A DNA stretch of 64,000 nucleotides from Pseudoglutamicibacter cumminsii. Its GTDB lineage: Bacteria; Actinomycetota; Actinomycetes; Actinomycetales; Micrococcaceae. The notes beneath the pieces were generated by a model. That model was given only the letters and a program-made list of their open reading frames with translations, searched no databases and had not been told where the DNA came from. The translations under genes were made by a program, and so were the position numbers. Shown here piece by piece: positions 17,610 to 27,015 of this stretch. The stretch lies in contig NZ_QFWG01000003.1 in assembly GCF_003143995.1 (NCBI RefSeq), forward strand, positions 112,457 to 176,456. Direction: 5' to 3'. The first letter of the stretch is position 1, and every line of letters starts with the position of its first letter.

Positions 17610-18271
17610 ACGAAAACCCTACAAACACAGAAACTTCAGCGGGCGAGGCAACTCCGCGTATCGTGCTGGCTTCCCATAACCAGGGCAAACTAGCTGAGCT
17701 GCGCGAGCTCTTACGTGGCAAGGTCGAAGGGCTTGACGTGGACACGCAGGTCATCGATGCGGGCGCGGCAGGCGCACCTGACATCGTGGAAACCGGCGTG
17801 ACGTTCGAAGACAACGCACTGCTCAAGGCACGCACGGTGGCGCGTGAGACCGGGCTGATCGCGATCGCCGATGACTCCGGCTTGGCTGTCGACGTCATGG
17901 GTGGTTCGCCAGGTTTCCTCTCGGCCCGCTGGGCAGGAGTCCACGGCGACGACGAAGCGAACAACCGCTTGCTTCTCGCGCAGATGGCGGACATCACTGA
18001 TCCGGTGCAGCGTCACGCATCGTTTGTGTGCGCCGCGGCGGTAGCAACCCCTGACGGGTTTGAAGTTGTCGAACGCGGCGAGCTCGAAGGAACCTTGCTG
18101 ACCGAACCACAAGGTGACGGCGGCTTCGGTTACGACCCGATCATGCAGCCACTCGGTTCCAGCAAGTCGCTCGCCGAACACACGCCTGAGCAGAAGAACA
18201 GCATCAGCCACCGCAAGAAAGCGATCGAGGCCCTGCTGCCATCGATCATCGCGGCATGCGGCAATAACTAA
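17606..18271 (+). CDS. rdgB: XTP/dITP diphosphatase (RdgB/HAM1 family)
   Basis: Hydrolyses non-canonical purine nucleoside triphosphates (dITP, XTP) and so keeps them out of DNA. Landmarks are [18 protein letters not shown] (substrate loop SHNxxK), [48 protein letters not shown], and [14 protein letters not shown] ~22-residue polar extension precedes the core. The start ATG overlaps the rph stop (ATGA). A strong hairpin follows, so it ends the clpS-to-rdgB run. Confidence 0.96.
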   Translation: MNENPTNTETSAGEATPRIVLASHNQGKLAELRELLRGKVEGLDVDTQVIDAGAAGAPDIVETGVTFEDNALLKARTVARETGLIAIADDSGLAVDVMGGSPGFLSARWAGVHGDDEANNRLLLAQMADITDPVQRHASFVCAAAVATPDGFEVVERGELEGTLLTEPQGDGGFGYDPIMQPLGSSKSLAEHTPEQKNSISHRKKAIEALLPSIIAACGNN

Positions 18272-18321
18272 GCCGCCGCGTCGGAACGCTTTTCTATCTG
18301 ACGGTTTGTGCCTGACACGTA

Positions 18322-18357
18322 GATGGGCCGGTTACGTACCAACGTAACCGGCCCATC
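18322..18357. terminator. Terminator between rdgB and the DedA gene
   Basis: A perfect 16-bp stem (GATGGGCCGGTTACGT with 18342-18357) and the 4-nt loop ACCA, between convergent genes. Confidence 0.9.
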
Positions 18358-18407
18358 GTGATGTTCCTGCTGATGTTAGTGCCGCTAGAGCCTCAGCAGG
18401 GCGCTAG

Positions 18408-19133
18408 CTAGTTAGCCTCTTCAGGCGCTGGCTTCTTCTTCTTCGCGTTGATGCGGTGACGCACGGCCTCAATGACGATCGGCATGATCGAGAGCAGAAC
18501 GATCGCGATGAAGATGATGTCGATGTTGTTGCCAACCCACTGGAAACGGCCGAGCCACGCACCCAACAGGGTTACGCCGCCGCCCCACAAGACCGCACCG
18601 ATCACGTTGTAGAGGAAGTACTTCGCCTTATTCATCCCGGCGACACCGATGATGACCGGAACAAACGTGCGAACAATCGGGACGAAACGCGCCAGGATCA
18701 GTGCCTTACCGCCGTGGCGTTCGAAGAAGTCGTGGGCCTTGACGACGTGCTCGCGTTTGAAAACCTTTGAATCTTCGCGGCTGTAGAGCGTAGGCCCAGT
18801 TTTTTCGCCGATGTAGTAGCCCAGCTGATTACCGACGATCGCCGCGATGATGATGGCAGGAACCGCAATCCACAACGGGGTAGAGATCGCGCCAGTTGCC
18901 ATGAGCATGCCGGCCGTGAATAGCATCGAGTCGCCTGGCAAGAAGAAGCCCAGCAACAAGCCTGTCTCGGCGAAAACGATGCCGACCACGAGTGCGATGA
19001 CCCACGGGCCCAGGGGCGAATCGCGCAGGAAAACGTCTGGGTTCAGCCAGTCAGGCAGGAAAGCGGCGCCGACGTTGATCATGTGGGACACCGCGTCTGA
19101 GGCGGCTAAACCGTTGAGGAGGTTGCTAAGCAT
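18408..19133 (-). CDS. DedA family membrane protein
   Basis: A 241-residue integral membrane protein of the DedA/VTT family, which includes undecaprenyl-phosphate and phospholipid flippases. Family motifs are FAETGLLLGFFLPGDSMLFTAGMLMATG, GYYIGEKTGPTLYSREDSKVFKREHVVKAHDFFERHGGKALILARFVPIVRTFVPVIIGVAGM and WGGGVTLLGAWLGRF, with the conserved F-x-R-[FV]-x-P-x-x-R. The ATG at 19133 (MLSNLLNG) is preferred to a start 28 codons upstream because homologues start there. It ends in a basic tail (RHRINAKKKK). Which lipid it acts on is not known. Confidence 0.92.
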   Translation of the reverse strand: MLSNLLNGLAASDAVSHMINVGAAFLPDWLNPDVFLRDSPLGPWVIALVVGIVFAETGLLLGFFLPGDSMLFTAGMLMATGAISTPLWIAVPAIIIAAIVGNQLGYYIGEKTGPTLYSREDSKVFKREHVVKAHDFFERHGGKALILARFVPIVRTFVPVIIGVAGMNKAKYFLYNVIGAVLWGGGVTLLGAWLGRFQWVGNNIDIIFIAIVLLSIMPIVIEAVRHRINAKKKKPAPEEAN

Positions 19134-19195
19134 GAACAGAATTCTACGTGGGGACACCGAGGAAGCCGCGTTACGACTGGCTAGACTTAGGACAC

Positions 19196-20197
19196 GTGGC
19201 TGTGGATTTTGTTGCAATCGATTTTGAGACCGCGAACGGATTTCGAGGGTCCGCGTGCGCGGTGGGGCTCGTGAAGGTCCGCGATGGCGCGGTTGTTGAC
19301 ACGTATTCCTCCTTGCTTCAGCCGCCTCAAGGTTTCGACCATTTCGATCCCCGCAACGTTTCGATCCACGGGATCCGGCCTGAAGACGTTGCCGCGGCCC
19401 CGCGTTTTGCTGCAGCTTATCCGGACATTGCCGAGTTCATTGGTTCCGATGTTGTTCTTGCGCATAATGCCGCTTTCGATATCGGTGTGATCCGGGCGGG
19501 TCTGCAGGCTTCAGAGGTCGGGGCTTCCAGGCTGGCGTATGCGTGCACAGTTCAGCTGGCTCGCAAGGTTTATGACCTCATGTCCTATTCGCTGCCGTTT
19601 GCGGCTCATGCCGCAGGCTTTGATCTCACAGAGCATCACGATGCTCTGGCCGATGCGCGTGCATGTGCGGCCATCGGGGTGGATGCGGCGCACCGCCTGG
19701 GTGCCGGAAGTATTCAGGAGGCAGTGGCCCGGGCAGGTTTGCAAGTATCCACGATGGCGAGCTTCAAGCCCGGCGACCCCGAATGTAAAGCGTTGCGTGA
19801 TGCCCGCGGATGGCGGGCGGCTGGGCACACAGTGCCGCAACAGTTTAGTGAGCCATGGCCGATCGAAGGCCCGAACCCAGAGCCGAACATGGACGCCGAC
19901 CCCGCCAATCCGCTCTACGGGCAGCGTGTTGTGTTCACGGGTGAGCTGGGCATTCCGCGAAGCGACGCGAAAGAGCGCGCGGCCGCGGTTGGTGCACATA
20001 CCGCGGACCGCGTGACGACTCAGACGAGCGTGCTGGTGGTTGGCGACGGCTTCGTCGCTGAAGATCTCACATCCGGGCGCATGACGCGCAAGGCACGCCA
20101 CGCGCTGGCGCGCCGCGACATGGGCCAAGAAATTTCAGTGATGTCCGAAGCCGAATTCCTCCAGGCCGTAGGTGGCCACTGGCCACATGGGGTTTGA
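19196..20197 (+). CDS. DnaQ-like 3'-5' exonuclease with C-terminal BRCT domain
   Basis: A 333-residue DEDD-superfamily exonuclease of the DNA polymerase III epsilon type. Exonuclease motifs: ExoI FVAIDFETANG, ExoII VVLAHNAAFDIGVI, ExoIII EHHDALADARACA (DEDDh type, His in EHHDAL). A BRCT domain follows at about residues 250-333 (LYGQRVVFTGELGIPRSDAKERAAAVGAHTADRVTTQTSVLVVGD). This exonuclease-BRCT combination is common in actinobacteria; a role in DNA repair or proofreading is inferred. The GTG start at 19196 (VAVDFVAIDF) puts the first beta strand at the usual place; another GTG lies at 19148. Confidence 0.88.
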   Translation: MAVDFVAIDFETANGFRGSACAVGLVKVRDGAVVDTYSSLLQPPQGFDHFDPRNVSIHGIRPEDVAAAPRFAAAYPDIAEFIGSDVVLAHNAAFDIGVIRAGLQASEVGASRLAYACTVQLARKVYDLMSYSLPFAAHAAGFDLTEHHDALADARACAAIGVDAAHRLGAGSIQEAVARAGLQVSTMASFKPGDPECKALRDARGWRAAGHTVPQQFSEPWPIEGPNPEPNMDADPANPLYGQRVVFTGELGIPRSDAKERAAAVGAHTADRVTTQTSVLVVGDGFVAEDLTSGRMTRKARHALARRDMGQEISVMSEAEFLQAVGGHWPHGV

Positions 20198-20206
20198 ACC
20201 GGCGTC

Positions 20207-21169
20207 TCAGAACATCAGCTCGGCGAGCTTTTGGGAGTACTCCTCGACGATCGGGAAGTGGTGTCGCGTCCCAGACTTGCCCGTAACCGCGGCGATGAGC
20301 GCGGCAGCAAACATGCCCGCCTGGAGGTAACCTTCATCGGCCAGCGCGGTTCCGACATCCGTAGCGTTAGCCTGCGCCGCATCGGTACCGAGCGTATTCA
20401 AAGCGACTCCAGCGGCAAGTGACAAGCTCATGCGGGCCGGCCCCGCGTCGTTATCCGTTGCCTGCGGAGCGTCATCGCCAACGTCAGCGATCTTTTCCAG
20501 CATCTGAATGAACGCGTTGTCATCGGCATCGTTAGGCATCTGGTGCGTGGCCCACACGATGAGTTCGGCGGCATCGGCGCACGCGGCGTGGGCCTGGGGC
20601 GAACCGTGGGAGAGCGCGGCGGAGGCGGTCGCGAAAGAGCGGGTCTGTTCTACCGGCAGGTAAGGAACCACGCCGATTGCGATTGCGCGAGCCAGCACGC
20701 CGGGGCCGTCTGTTGCTGCGAGTTCTGGAACGCTCGCCGCAGGACGGTTGAAAGGCCGGTGCGGAAGGCTCATTTCAGGCGAGCGAAGGCCGGCGATGTT
20801 CTGCGGATCGCCGCCTTTATCGACCCCGCGTGCGAGCATATGGTCTGCGAAAGGTCGCGATGGTGGGGTAGGCGCGCCGGCGGGGAGTTCGTGATCTACC
20901 GCCCGGATCCAGCGTAGGGAACCGAGCCACATGCATGCCGGTTCGTCGGATGCGACTCCTTCGTGGGCCCATTCGAGTGCTTCAGTGAGCCCGTCGCCGA
21001 TCGAGAGCATCAGCATCGACTCAGGGCCGAGCTGTTCGATATCGGTTGAGTTGGTGCGTTCAACTTCTGCGGCCGCGCTCAGGACAGCGTAGATCAGCTC
21101 GCTGTAGGCCGTTTTGTCGTTGGCGCGGGGGATGGGCGTGGACGAGGACTCACCGTTGATGTTGCTCAT
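20207..21169 (-). CDS. Degenerate ADP-ribosylglycohydrolase-like protein lacking the metal site
   Basis: A 320-residue protein that resembles the central and C-terminal part of the DraG/ARH fold: GDGLTEALEWAHEGVASDEPACMWLGSLRWIRAVDH, then GPGVLARAIAIGVVPYLPVEQTRSFATASAALSHGSPQAHAACADAAELI (the usual form is G-x-V-M-R-A-x-P-x-G and LTHGHP). The N-terminal GDALG segment is absent, the TDDTQM metal loop has become RSPEMSLPHRP, and no D-x-D pair is seen near the C-terminus. If the relationship is right, this is a pseudoenzyme or a gene on the way to loss. It converges on the exonuclease gene, 9 bp apart, and is divergent from sbcD. Confidence 0.55.
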   Translation of the reverse strand: MSNINGESSSTPIPRANDKTAYSELIYAVLSAAAEVERTNSTDIEQLGPESMLMLSIGDGLTEALEWAHEGVASDEPACMWLGSLRWIRAVDHELPAGAPTPPSRPFADHMLARGVDKGGDPQNIAGLRSPEMSLPHRPFNRPAASVPELAATDGPGVLARAIAIGVVPYLPVEQTRSFATASAALSHGSPQAHAACADAAELIVWATHQMPNDADDNAFIQMLEKIADVGDDAPQATDNDAGPARMSLSLAAGVALNTLGTDAAQANATDVGTALADEGYLQAGMFAAALIAAVTGKSGTRHHFPIVEEYSQKLAELMF

Positions 21170-21277
21170 ATCTGTAGCCTAGCGGCGAGCAGTAATAGAT
21201 GCGATGCATCCGGGGCTCTCATATGCACCCAGCCAAGCGGAGATTCAAAGTGTCAGGGGTCTGGGTAGGGTGAAGCT

Positions 21278-22480
21278 ATGAAGTTTCTGCACACATCGGA
21301 CTGGCATTTAGGGCGCAGTTTTCATGGCGAATCGCTTGAAGATACTCAGGCGAAAGCAATGCGCGATGTGGTCGATGCCGCGCGTGAACACGCGGTGGAT
21401 GCGGTGCTGATCGCGGGGGATGTGTACGACCGCACGGTGCCTCCCGAACGCGCGGTGACGATGTTCGAGGAGACGCTTGAAGAGCTGGTGCGTCTGGGCA
21501 TCAGCGTTGTGGTCACGAGCGGGAACCATGACTCCCCGCGCAGGATGTCTTTCGGTAGCCGATTCATGTCTGCAGCGGGTGTGCATTTTCGGACGAGTGT
21601 TGCAGAGAGCGTTGAACCGGTTCGCTTCACGGAGTGGGATCGAGAGGACGATGGAAGGGCCGTGCAACACGTCGACGTGTACGGGCTTCCGTATTTGGAG
21701 CCGCGCGTCGTTGCTGCCGAACTGGGTGTTGAAAAGCTGACACACCAGGATGTGGTTGCGGCCGCTGTGGAACGGATCCGCAACGTTGCTGAACAGCGTG
21801 CGCAAGAGGCGGGGGATGTTCCCGTCCGAACGGTGGCCATGGCGCACCTTTTCGCGGCAGGAGGCACGCCTAGCGAGTCTGAAGCCGTACTGTCTGTAGG
21901 GCAGCTGGACCGGGTATCAGCTGACCTGTTCGGGTGGGCTGACTACACGGCATTGGGGCACCTGCACGGGCCGCAAAGCCCATTGCCGTATGTGAAATAC
22001 AGTGGTTCGCCGGTTCCATACTCGTTCTCTGAGGCGAAGCAAGAAAAGGGCGCCTGGATCGTCGACATCAACCCGGGCGAAGACGTGGCCACCACATGGG
22101 TTTCGTGGCCACCTGCGGTTCCGCTTGCCATCCTCAAAGGCACGCTCGAGGAGCTGCTGAGCGGCGATGAACACGCGTGGGCTGAGAAGGCTTATTGCCA
22201 AGTCACGTTGACCGATGAGCAACGCCCCGAACGCCCTATGGAACGTTTACGAGAGAGATTCCCTAAAGCCCTCGTGCTTCAGCACGAAAACAGCGGCAAC
22301 TCGCAGAACCCGCAAACGTATAGGGAGCGCATCAAAAACGCCGAGAATCCTCAAGAAGTGGCGGAAGGTTTCCTCGAATTCGTGCGTCAGCGGACACCGA
22401 ATGATGACGAATCGAAGCTCCTGGAAAACCTGATTGATCAAGCACGCGTAGAAGCACACATGCAGAAGGGTCGGGCATGA
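21278..22480 (+). CDS. sbcD: Exonuclease SbcCD, nuclease subunit SbcD
   Basis: Mre11-like manganese nuclease subunit of the SbcCD complex, which opens hairpins and trims DNA ends. Phosphodiesterase motifs are visible in order: FLHTSDWHLGRSFHG (residues 3-17), LIAGDVYDRTVPP, VTSGNHDSPRRM, VAMAHLF and YTALGHLHGPQ. At 400 residues it has normal length, with the C-terminal capping part reaching into the SbcC-binding tail. Its last bases overlap the sbcC start (ATGA), so the subunits are co-translated. Confidence 0.97.
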   Translation: MKFLHTSDWHLGRSFHGESLEDTQAKAMRDVVDAAREHAVDAVLIAGDVYDRTVPPERAVTMFEETLEELVRLGISVVVTSGNHDSPRRMSFGSRFMSAAGVHFRTSVAESVEPVRFTEWDREDDGRAVQHVDVYGLPYLEPRVVAAELGVEKLTHQDVVAAAVERIRNVAEQRAQEAGDVPVRTVAMAHLFAAGGTPSESEAVLSVGQLDRVSADLFGWADYTALGHLHGPQSPLPYVKYSGSPVPYSFSEAKQEKGAWIVDINPGEDVATTWVSWPPAVPLAILKGTLEELLSGDEHAWAEKAYCQVTLTDEQRPERPMERLRERFPKALVLQHENSGNSQNPQTYRERIKNAENPQEVAEGFLEFVRQRTPNDDESKLLENLIDQARVEAHMQKGRA

Positions 22481-25400
22481 AACTCCACAGCCTCACGATC
22501 ACGGCATTCGGACCCTTCGCCGATACCAAAACCATCAACTTTGACGAACTCGCAGGCACCGGCCTGTTCTTGCTACAAGGGGACACTGGCGCCGGCAAGA
22601 CGACAATTCTTGATGCTGTATGTTTCGCGCTCTATGGCAAACTACCCGGCGTTAGAGGTGAGCTCGGTGCCAATCCACCAGTCAGGAGTAGCTACGCACC
22701 TGACTCTGTTGGTGCATCTGTTGAGCTTGAGTTCTCGATCGGCGCTCAGCGGTACCGTGTCAAACGGTCGCCGTCATGGGACCGGCCAAAATTGCGTGGC
22801 GAGGGAACAACCCTAGAACATGCGAAAGCCTACGTAGAACAGCTGATAGACGGGGAGTGGGTGAGCCGCGGCGCTAAGCCTGCTGACGTTAACACCTTCC
22901 TCGCCGGTGACCAGGGTCTCTTAGGGTTGAGCCTCGATCAATTCACGCGTGTGGCGATGCTCCCACAAGGCGAATTCGCTCAGTTCCTCAAGAGCAACAC
23001 CAACGAGCGTGACCAACTGCTTTCGACACTCTTCGACGTGTCCCTGTATGAGAACCTGCAACGAGTAGCGAACGAACACTCGAAGCAGCTCGAAGCCCAG
23101 ACCCGTGAAACCGAACAAGCCTTTGCGCGTTCCCTCAACAAGCTTGAAGGGCTCGCGGTGCGTTACGAACTCGAGTCTGCGGAGTCCGAAGTAGCAGAAG
23201 GCCAGAATCCCGAACACGATGCCACAGAGCACGACGTTGCGTGGGGGCGCGGCCTGACTAGAACCGCGTTGCAACGCGTTGAGCAGCGAAAGGAAGCGCA
23301 TCAGGTTGCCCTCGGCCGCTATGAGGAAGCGCGACAACAGCTCACTCAGCTTGAAACGGTTGTGAGCGATGCCAAGGAATACGAGAAATACAAGCTCATC
23401 CGCACAGAACTTGAAGACACCCAAGCCAGCGCGGAGCAGAAACACCAAGCCCTGAAACAACACGAGTTGGCCAGCGAAGCGCAACGCTTCCTGAACGCAG
23501 AAGAGAAAGCCTCGCAAGCGGTCGACAAGCTCAGGACGGCATTTCAGAATGCCCGCTCAGAGTTACCAGGCGCCCTACCGGTTGAGCAACCGAGAAATGC
23601 TTATCCTTACGCGCTACTCGCTTTGAGAGCGGGCGAAGCTGACGAGGCTGAAGCTAGTGAAGCCGAAGCTACCGGCATTGAAATTGAAGCGAACACTGAG
23701 ATCATCTCTCAACCAGTAGAAGCCTTCGCGTCGTGGGAGGCGGCTATCGAGCAAGCCGTTGACCGGCACAGAAAACTCATCGCGAGTCAGGAAGCCTGCA
23801 AAGCATCGGCGCTAGCTGTACGCCGCGCACACGCCGACTACGAACAGCGCCAAGCCCAAGTAGAGCTAGCGCGCAACGGCCTGACGGAGGCTCAAGTGCG
23901 GCGCGAAGACGCACTCGAGACGAAGAACTCGTGCGAAATACCTCAAGAGGGATCCGAGCTGCTCCAAGAGCGCCTCAAAAAACTCTCTGAACAAGCCGAA
24001 GCAGCCCGAAAAGTCGAAGAAGCGGAGGCCGCGTACACTGCCGCGCATCAACGCAGCGGAATCACACAAAAGACGCTCGATGAAGCCCGGACACGCGAAA
24101 GAGACCTCTACAAACGGCGTGAATCTCACCTCGTAGCGAGCCTTGCCCAAGATCTCACACCCGGCCAGCCGTGCAGCGTCTGCGGTGCCACAGAACACCC
24201 AGCCCCAGCCACCCACACTCAAGCCACTCAGCAACTGGCAACAGAAACAACCGCGGTCAGTGAACGGGATATCGAACAAGCTCAACATGAGCGCCAACGC
24301 GCCGAACGAGCCAACGACGAGGCACACAACCAGGCACGGCAAAGCTACGAGCAGCTCAGCGAAGCCCGCGCCACCGCAGGCGGGCTGAGCCTCGAGCAGG
24401 CCCAAACATCCATTGACGAACTCACGCAAAAACTTCAACGCGTACGTCAACAAGAAGACACGATCATCCGTGCCGAAAATGCGGTCAACGCCGCAGAAAA
24501 GGCCGTGGACGATAGCCGAAACCGGCTCGAATACGCGGATACAGAATCTAAAGCTAGCCGCGAGAAGCTCGACGCAACCCAGAAAGAAGACGAACAACGC
24601 CGCGCAGAACAACAATCCCTGCTCGGCGACTGGGACAGCATCGAGACACTCCGCGCGGCCCTCGAATCGTTCAGCGAATACATGCGGCGCTGTATCGATC
24701 TGCACACCCGAACCGTGGAATCACAAGCCGCGCTCAACGAGGCTCGTACTGAAGCGGAGACCTACCTCAGCAAACACGGCATCACGCGCGCCGAGGTAAC
24801 CAGCCACCTCCTCGACGAGGAACAAGCGACGCTACTCAAGCACGACGTCAAGCAACGCGAAGAACTCGAAGCACGGTGCAAGGCTCTTGCCATGCTCGGC
24901 GCGGTTCAACGCGCAAGCCAACGTATCAGCGAAGGCAAAGCCACCCCGAGTGACGAACAACTCGCCGAACAACGCACGCGACTTGCATCCCTAGAAGAAC
25001 ATAAAGACGCCGCGCTCAAAGCCCATAACGACGCCGAACACGCCCACGAAACCATCCAGGAAATGTTCCAGGAACTGTGTGAAGCCGACTCTCGTCGGGG
25101 TGCACTCGGGGCGGAAGCCCAACGAGCCAAGAGCATTGCCGCCGCACTCAATGGAACTGGTGGCGAGAACCTGAAATCCATGAGCATCCGAGCCTACGTC
25201 CTCGCGGCGAGGCTCGAAGCCGTCGCGGAAGCAGCAACCCACAGGCTCAACGTATTGTCCGATGGCCGGTACAGAATCCTGCACGATGACGCGAAAAGCC
25301 GAAACAGAAAAGCAGGGCTCGACCTCATAGTTGAAGACTCCTGGAACAGCACCGTTCGTCCAACCGCGACACTCTCTGGGGGAGAGACCTTCCTCGTATC

Positions 25401-25680
25401 GCTCGCGCTGGCTTTAGGGCTCGCCGACATCGTCCAGGAAGAAACCGGCGGCATCACGATCGAGACCCTGTTCGTCGACGAAGGATTCGGAACGCTCGAC
25501 AAAGAAACCCTCGACAAAGCGATGTCCGGAATCGACCGGCTCCGACAAGACGGCCGCATGATCGGCATCGTCTCCCACGTCGAAGAGCTACGTAGCCAAA
25601 TCCCTGACCAGATCTATGTGAAGAAAACCCGAAACGGTTCGAGCGTGAAAGTCATCACAGCCGACCAGCCTGCAACCTGA
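22477..25680 (+). CDS. sbcC: Exonuclease SbcCD, ATPase subunit SbcC
   Basis: Rad50/SMC-like ATPase of SbcCD, 1067 residues. Order of parts: N-terminal ATPase lobe with Walker A LQGDTGAGKTTILDAVCFALYGKLPG (about residues 33-58), then MLPQGEFAQFLKSNTNERDQLL; a long coiled coil rich in Glu/Ala/Gln; the zinc hook CSVCGATEHP (C-x-x-C at about residue 565); the return coil; and the C-terminal lobe with signature LSGGETFLVSLALALGLADI and Walker B TLFVDEGFGTLDKETLDKAM. The two lobes form ATP-driven clamps around DNA. It is coupled to sbcD. Confidence 0.97.
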   Translation: MKLHSLTITAFGPFADTKTINFDELAGTGLFLLQGDTGAGKTTILDAVCFALYGKLPGVRGELGANPPVRSSYAPDSVGASVELEFSIGAQRYRVKRSPSWDRPKLRGEGTTLEHAKAYVEQLIDGEWVSRGAKPADVNTFLAGDQGLLGLSLDQFTRVAMLPQGEFAQFLKSNTNERDQLLSTLFDVSLYENLQRVANEHSKQLEAQTRETEQAFARSLNKLEGLAVRYELESAESEVAEGQNPEHDATEHDVAWGRGLTRTALQRVEQRKEAHQVALGRYEEARQQLTQLETVVSDAKEYEKYKLIRTELEDTQASAEQKHQALKQHELASEAQRFLNAEEKASQAVDKLRTAFQNARSELPGALPVEQPRNAYPYALLALRAGEADEAEASEAEATGIEIEANTEIISQPVEAFASWEAAIEQAVDRHRKLIASQEACKASALAVRRAHADYEQRQAQVELARNGLTEAQVRREDALETKNSCEIPQEGSELLQERLKKLSEQAEAARKVEEAEAAYTAAHQRSGITQKTLDEARTRERDLYKRRESHLVASLAQDLTPGQPCSVCGATEHPAPATHTQATQQLATETTAVSERDIEQAQHERQRAERANDEAHNQARQSYEQLSEARATAGGLSLEQAQTSIDELTQKLQRVRQQEDTIIRAENAVNAAEKAVDDSRNRLEYADTESKASREKLDATQKEDEQRRAEQQSLLGDWDSIETLRAALESFSEYMRRCIDLHTRTVESQAALNEARTEAETYLSKHGITRAEVTSHLLDEEQATLLKHDVKQREELEARCKALAMLGAVQRASQRISEGKATPSDEQLAEQRTRLASLEEHKDAALKAHNDAEHAHETIQEMFQELCEADSRRGALGAEAQRAKSIAAALNGTGGENLKSMSIRAYVLAARLEAVAEAATHRLNVLSDGRYRILHDDAKSRNRKAGLDLIVEDSWNSTVRPTATLSGGETFLVSLALALGLADIVQEETGGITIETLFVDEGFGTLDKETLDKAMSGIDRLRQDGRMIGIVSHVEELRSQIPDQIYVKKTRNGSSVKVITADQPAT

Positions 25681-25724
25681 AAGGAGGCAACCAGCCCGGC
25701 CCCAAGCGTTAGCATGAGAACCAT

Positions 25725-26994
25725 ATGACACCAGCACAAGGCACAGCCCCAACACCAGGGGCCACGAGTTTCCGCCGCCTCGCACACGATGCCGGCGCAC
25801 TATATTTTCCGATCTCTCTGCTAGCGCGTCTACCCATGTCGATGCTCGGCATGGCCTCCCTGACCTACATCGTCGCCTCAGCTGAAGACTTCACAACCCC
25901 CGGCCTCGTCACCGCGATCGGCGGGGTAGGAGCCGCAATCGGAACCCCCATCTCCGGTGCACTCTCCGACAAACTCGGGCAGAGACCAACACTCCTCGGG
26001 CTATGCCTCATGCACGTCCTCGCCCTCATCGGAGTCCTCCACTTCGGTTCAGGCAATGACGGGCCCGTAACCCTCACACCAGCACTCATGATCGTGGCGT
26101 TCCTCGCCGGCGCAACCATCCCACCCGCAGCCCATGACCCGCGTCCGCTGGATCAACAGATACGGGACCGACCCCAACCAACTCCGCACCCTCGAAGCCG
26201 CACAAAGCTACGAATCAACCATGGACGAACTCGCATTCGTCCTCGGACCAGCATCCGTCGGTATCCTCGCGGCAACCTTCGGGCCAGCCATACCCGTATA
26301 CGTTGCGATGACGCTATGCATCGTGATCATCCCAGCGTTCGCACTCCACCACACCGAAGCCTACTCACGCATCAGCGGGCCACGAAGCAATGTCACGGAA
26401 ACCAAAACCGTGACAAAGAAACCGACCTCAAGCAGGAACGCGACACTCATCGCGATCACCGTCATCGGGATGCTCGGAGTCGGAACCATCTTCGGGTCCC
26501 TAGCCACAATCCTCACCTACTTCGCCGACTACACAGGAAACCCTGGCACCGGTGGCCTGATCTACGCCGTCATGGGCATCACCTCAGGCCTCGCGGCACT
26601 TTCTGTGGCACGCTGGCCTATAACTTTCACCCACACCGCGCGTCTATTGACCGCAGCCGTGACTCTCGTACCAATCGTGGTCGTGCTCTGGTTGCCTGAA
26701 ACCCCGCTATCGATGAGCCTCGCGATCCTGCTCCTCGGTATTCCGATCGGGCCCATCCTTGTAACGAACTTCAGCCTCGCATCAGGCATCACGCCATCCC
26801 ACCGCATGGGCTTCGTGATGACCCTGCTCTCCGCCGCGATCACACTCGGAACCTCAGCGGGCAACTCCATCGCAGGACGCCTCACGGACGCCGGGGGACA
26901 CCACCTTGCACTAGCTGCAACCCTCAGCGCCTCCGTCGTTGTCCTCGCGTGCGCGAGCCTGTATTCCGCGCTTAATAAGCAAAAGCAGCCATAA
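25725..26994 (+). pseudogene. Frameshifted MFS transporter
   Basis: A major facilitator superfamily gene broken by a frameshift. The first frame (from 25725) gives the N-terminal helices: FPISLLARLPMSMLGMASLTYIVASAEDF, GGVGAAIGTPISGALSDKLGQRPTLLGLC (MFS motif A) and ALMIVAFLAGATIPPA. At about 26128 it turns into Arg/Pro-rich nonsense. The expected sequence resumes in another frame with MTRVRWINRYGTDPNQLRTLEAAQSYESTMDELAFVLGPASVG and runs to 26994 with the remaining helices. Restoring two bases near GCAGCCCATG would read IPPAGPMTRVRW. Two overlapping ORFs therefore represent one inactive gene of ~420 aa, unless it is a sequencing error. Substrate unknown. Confidence 0.85.
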
Positions 26995-27015
26995 AGAATT
27001 GATACAGTGACACGT

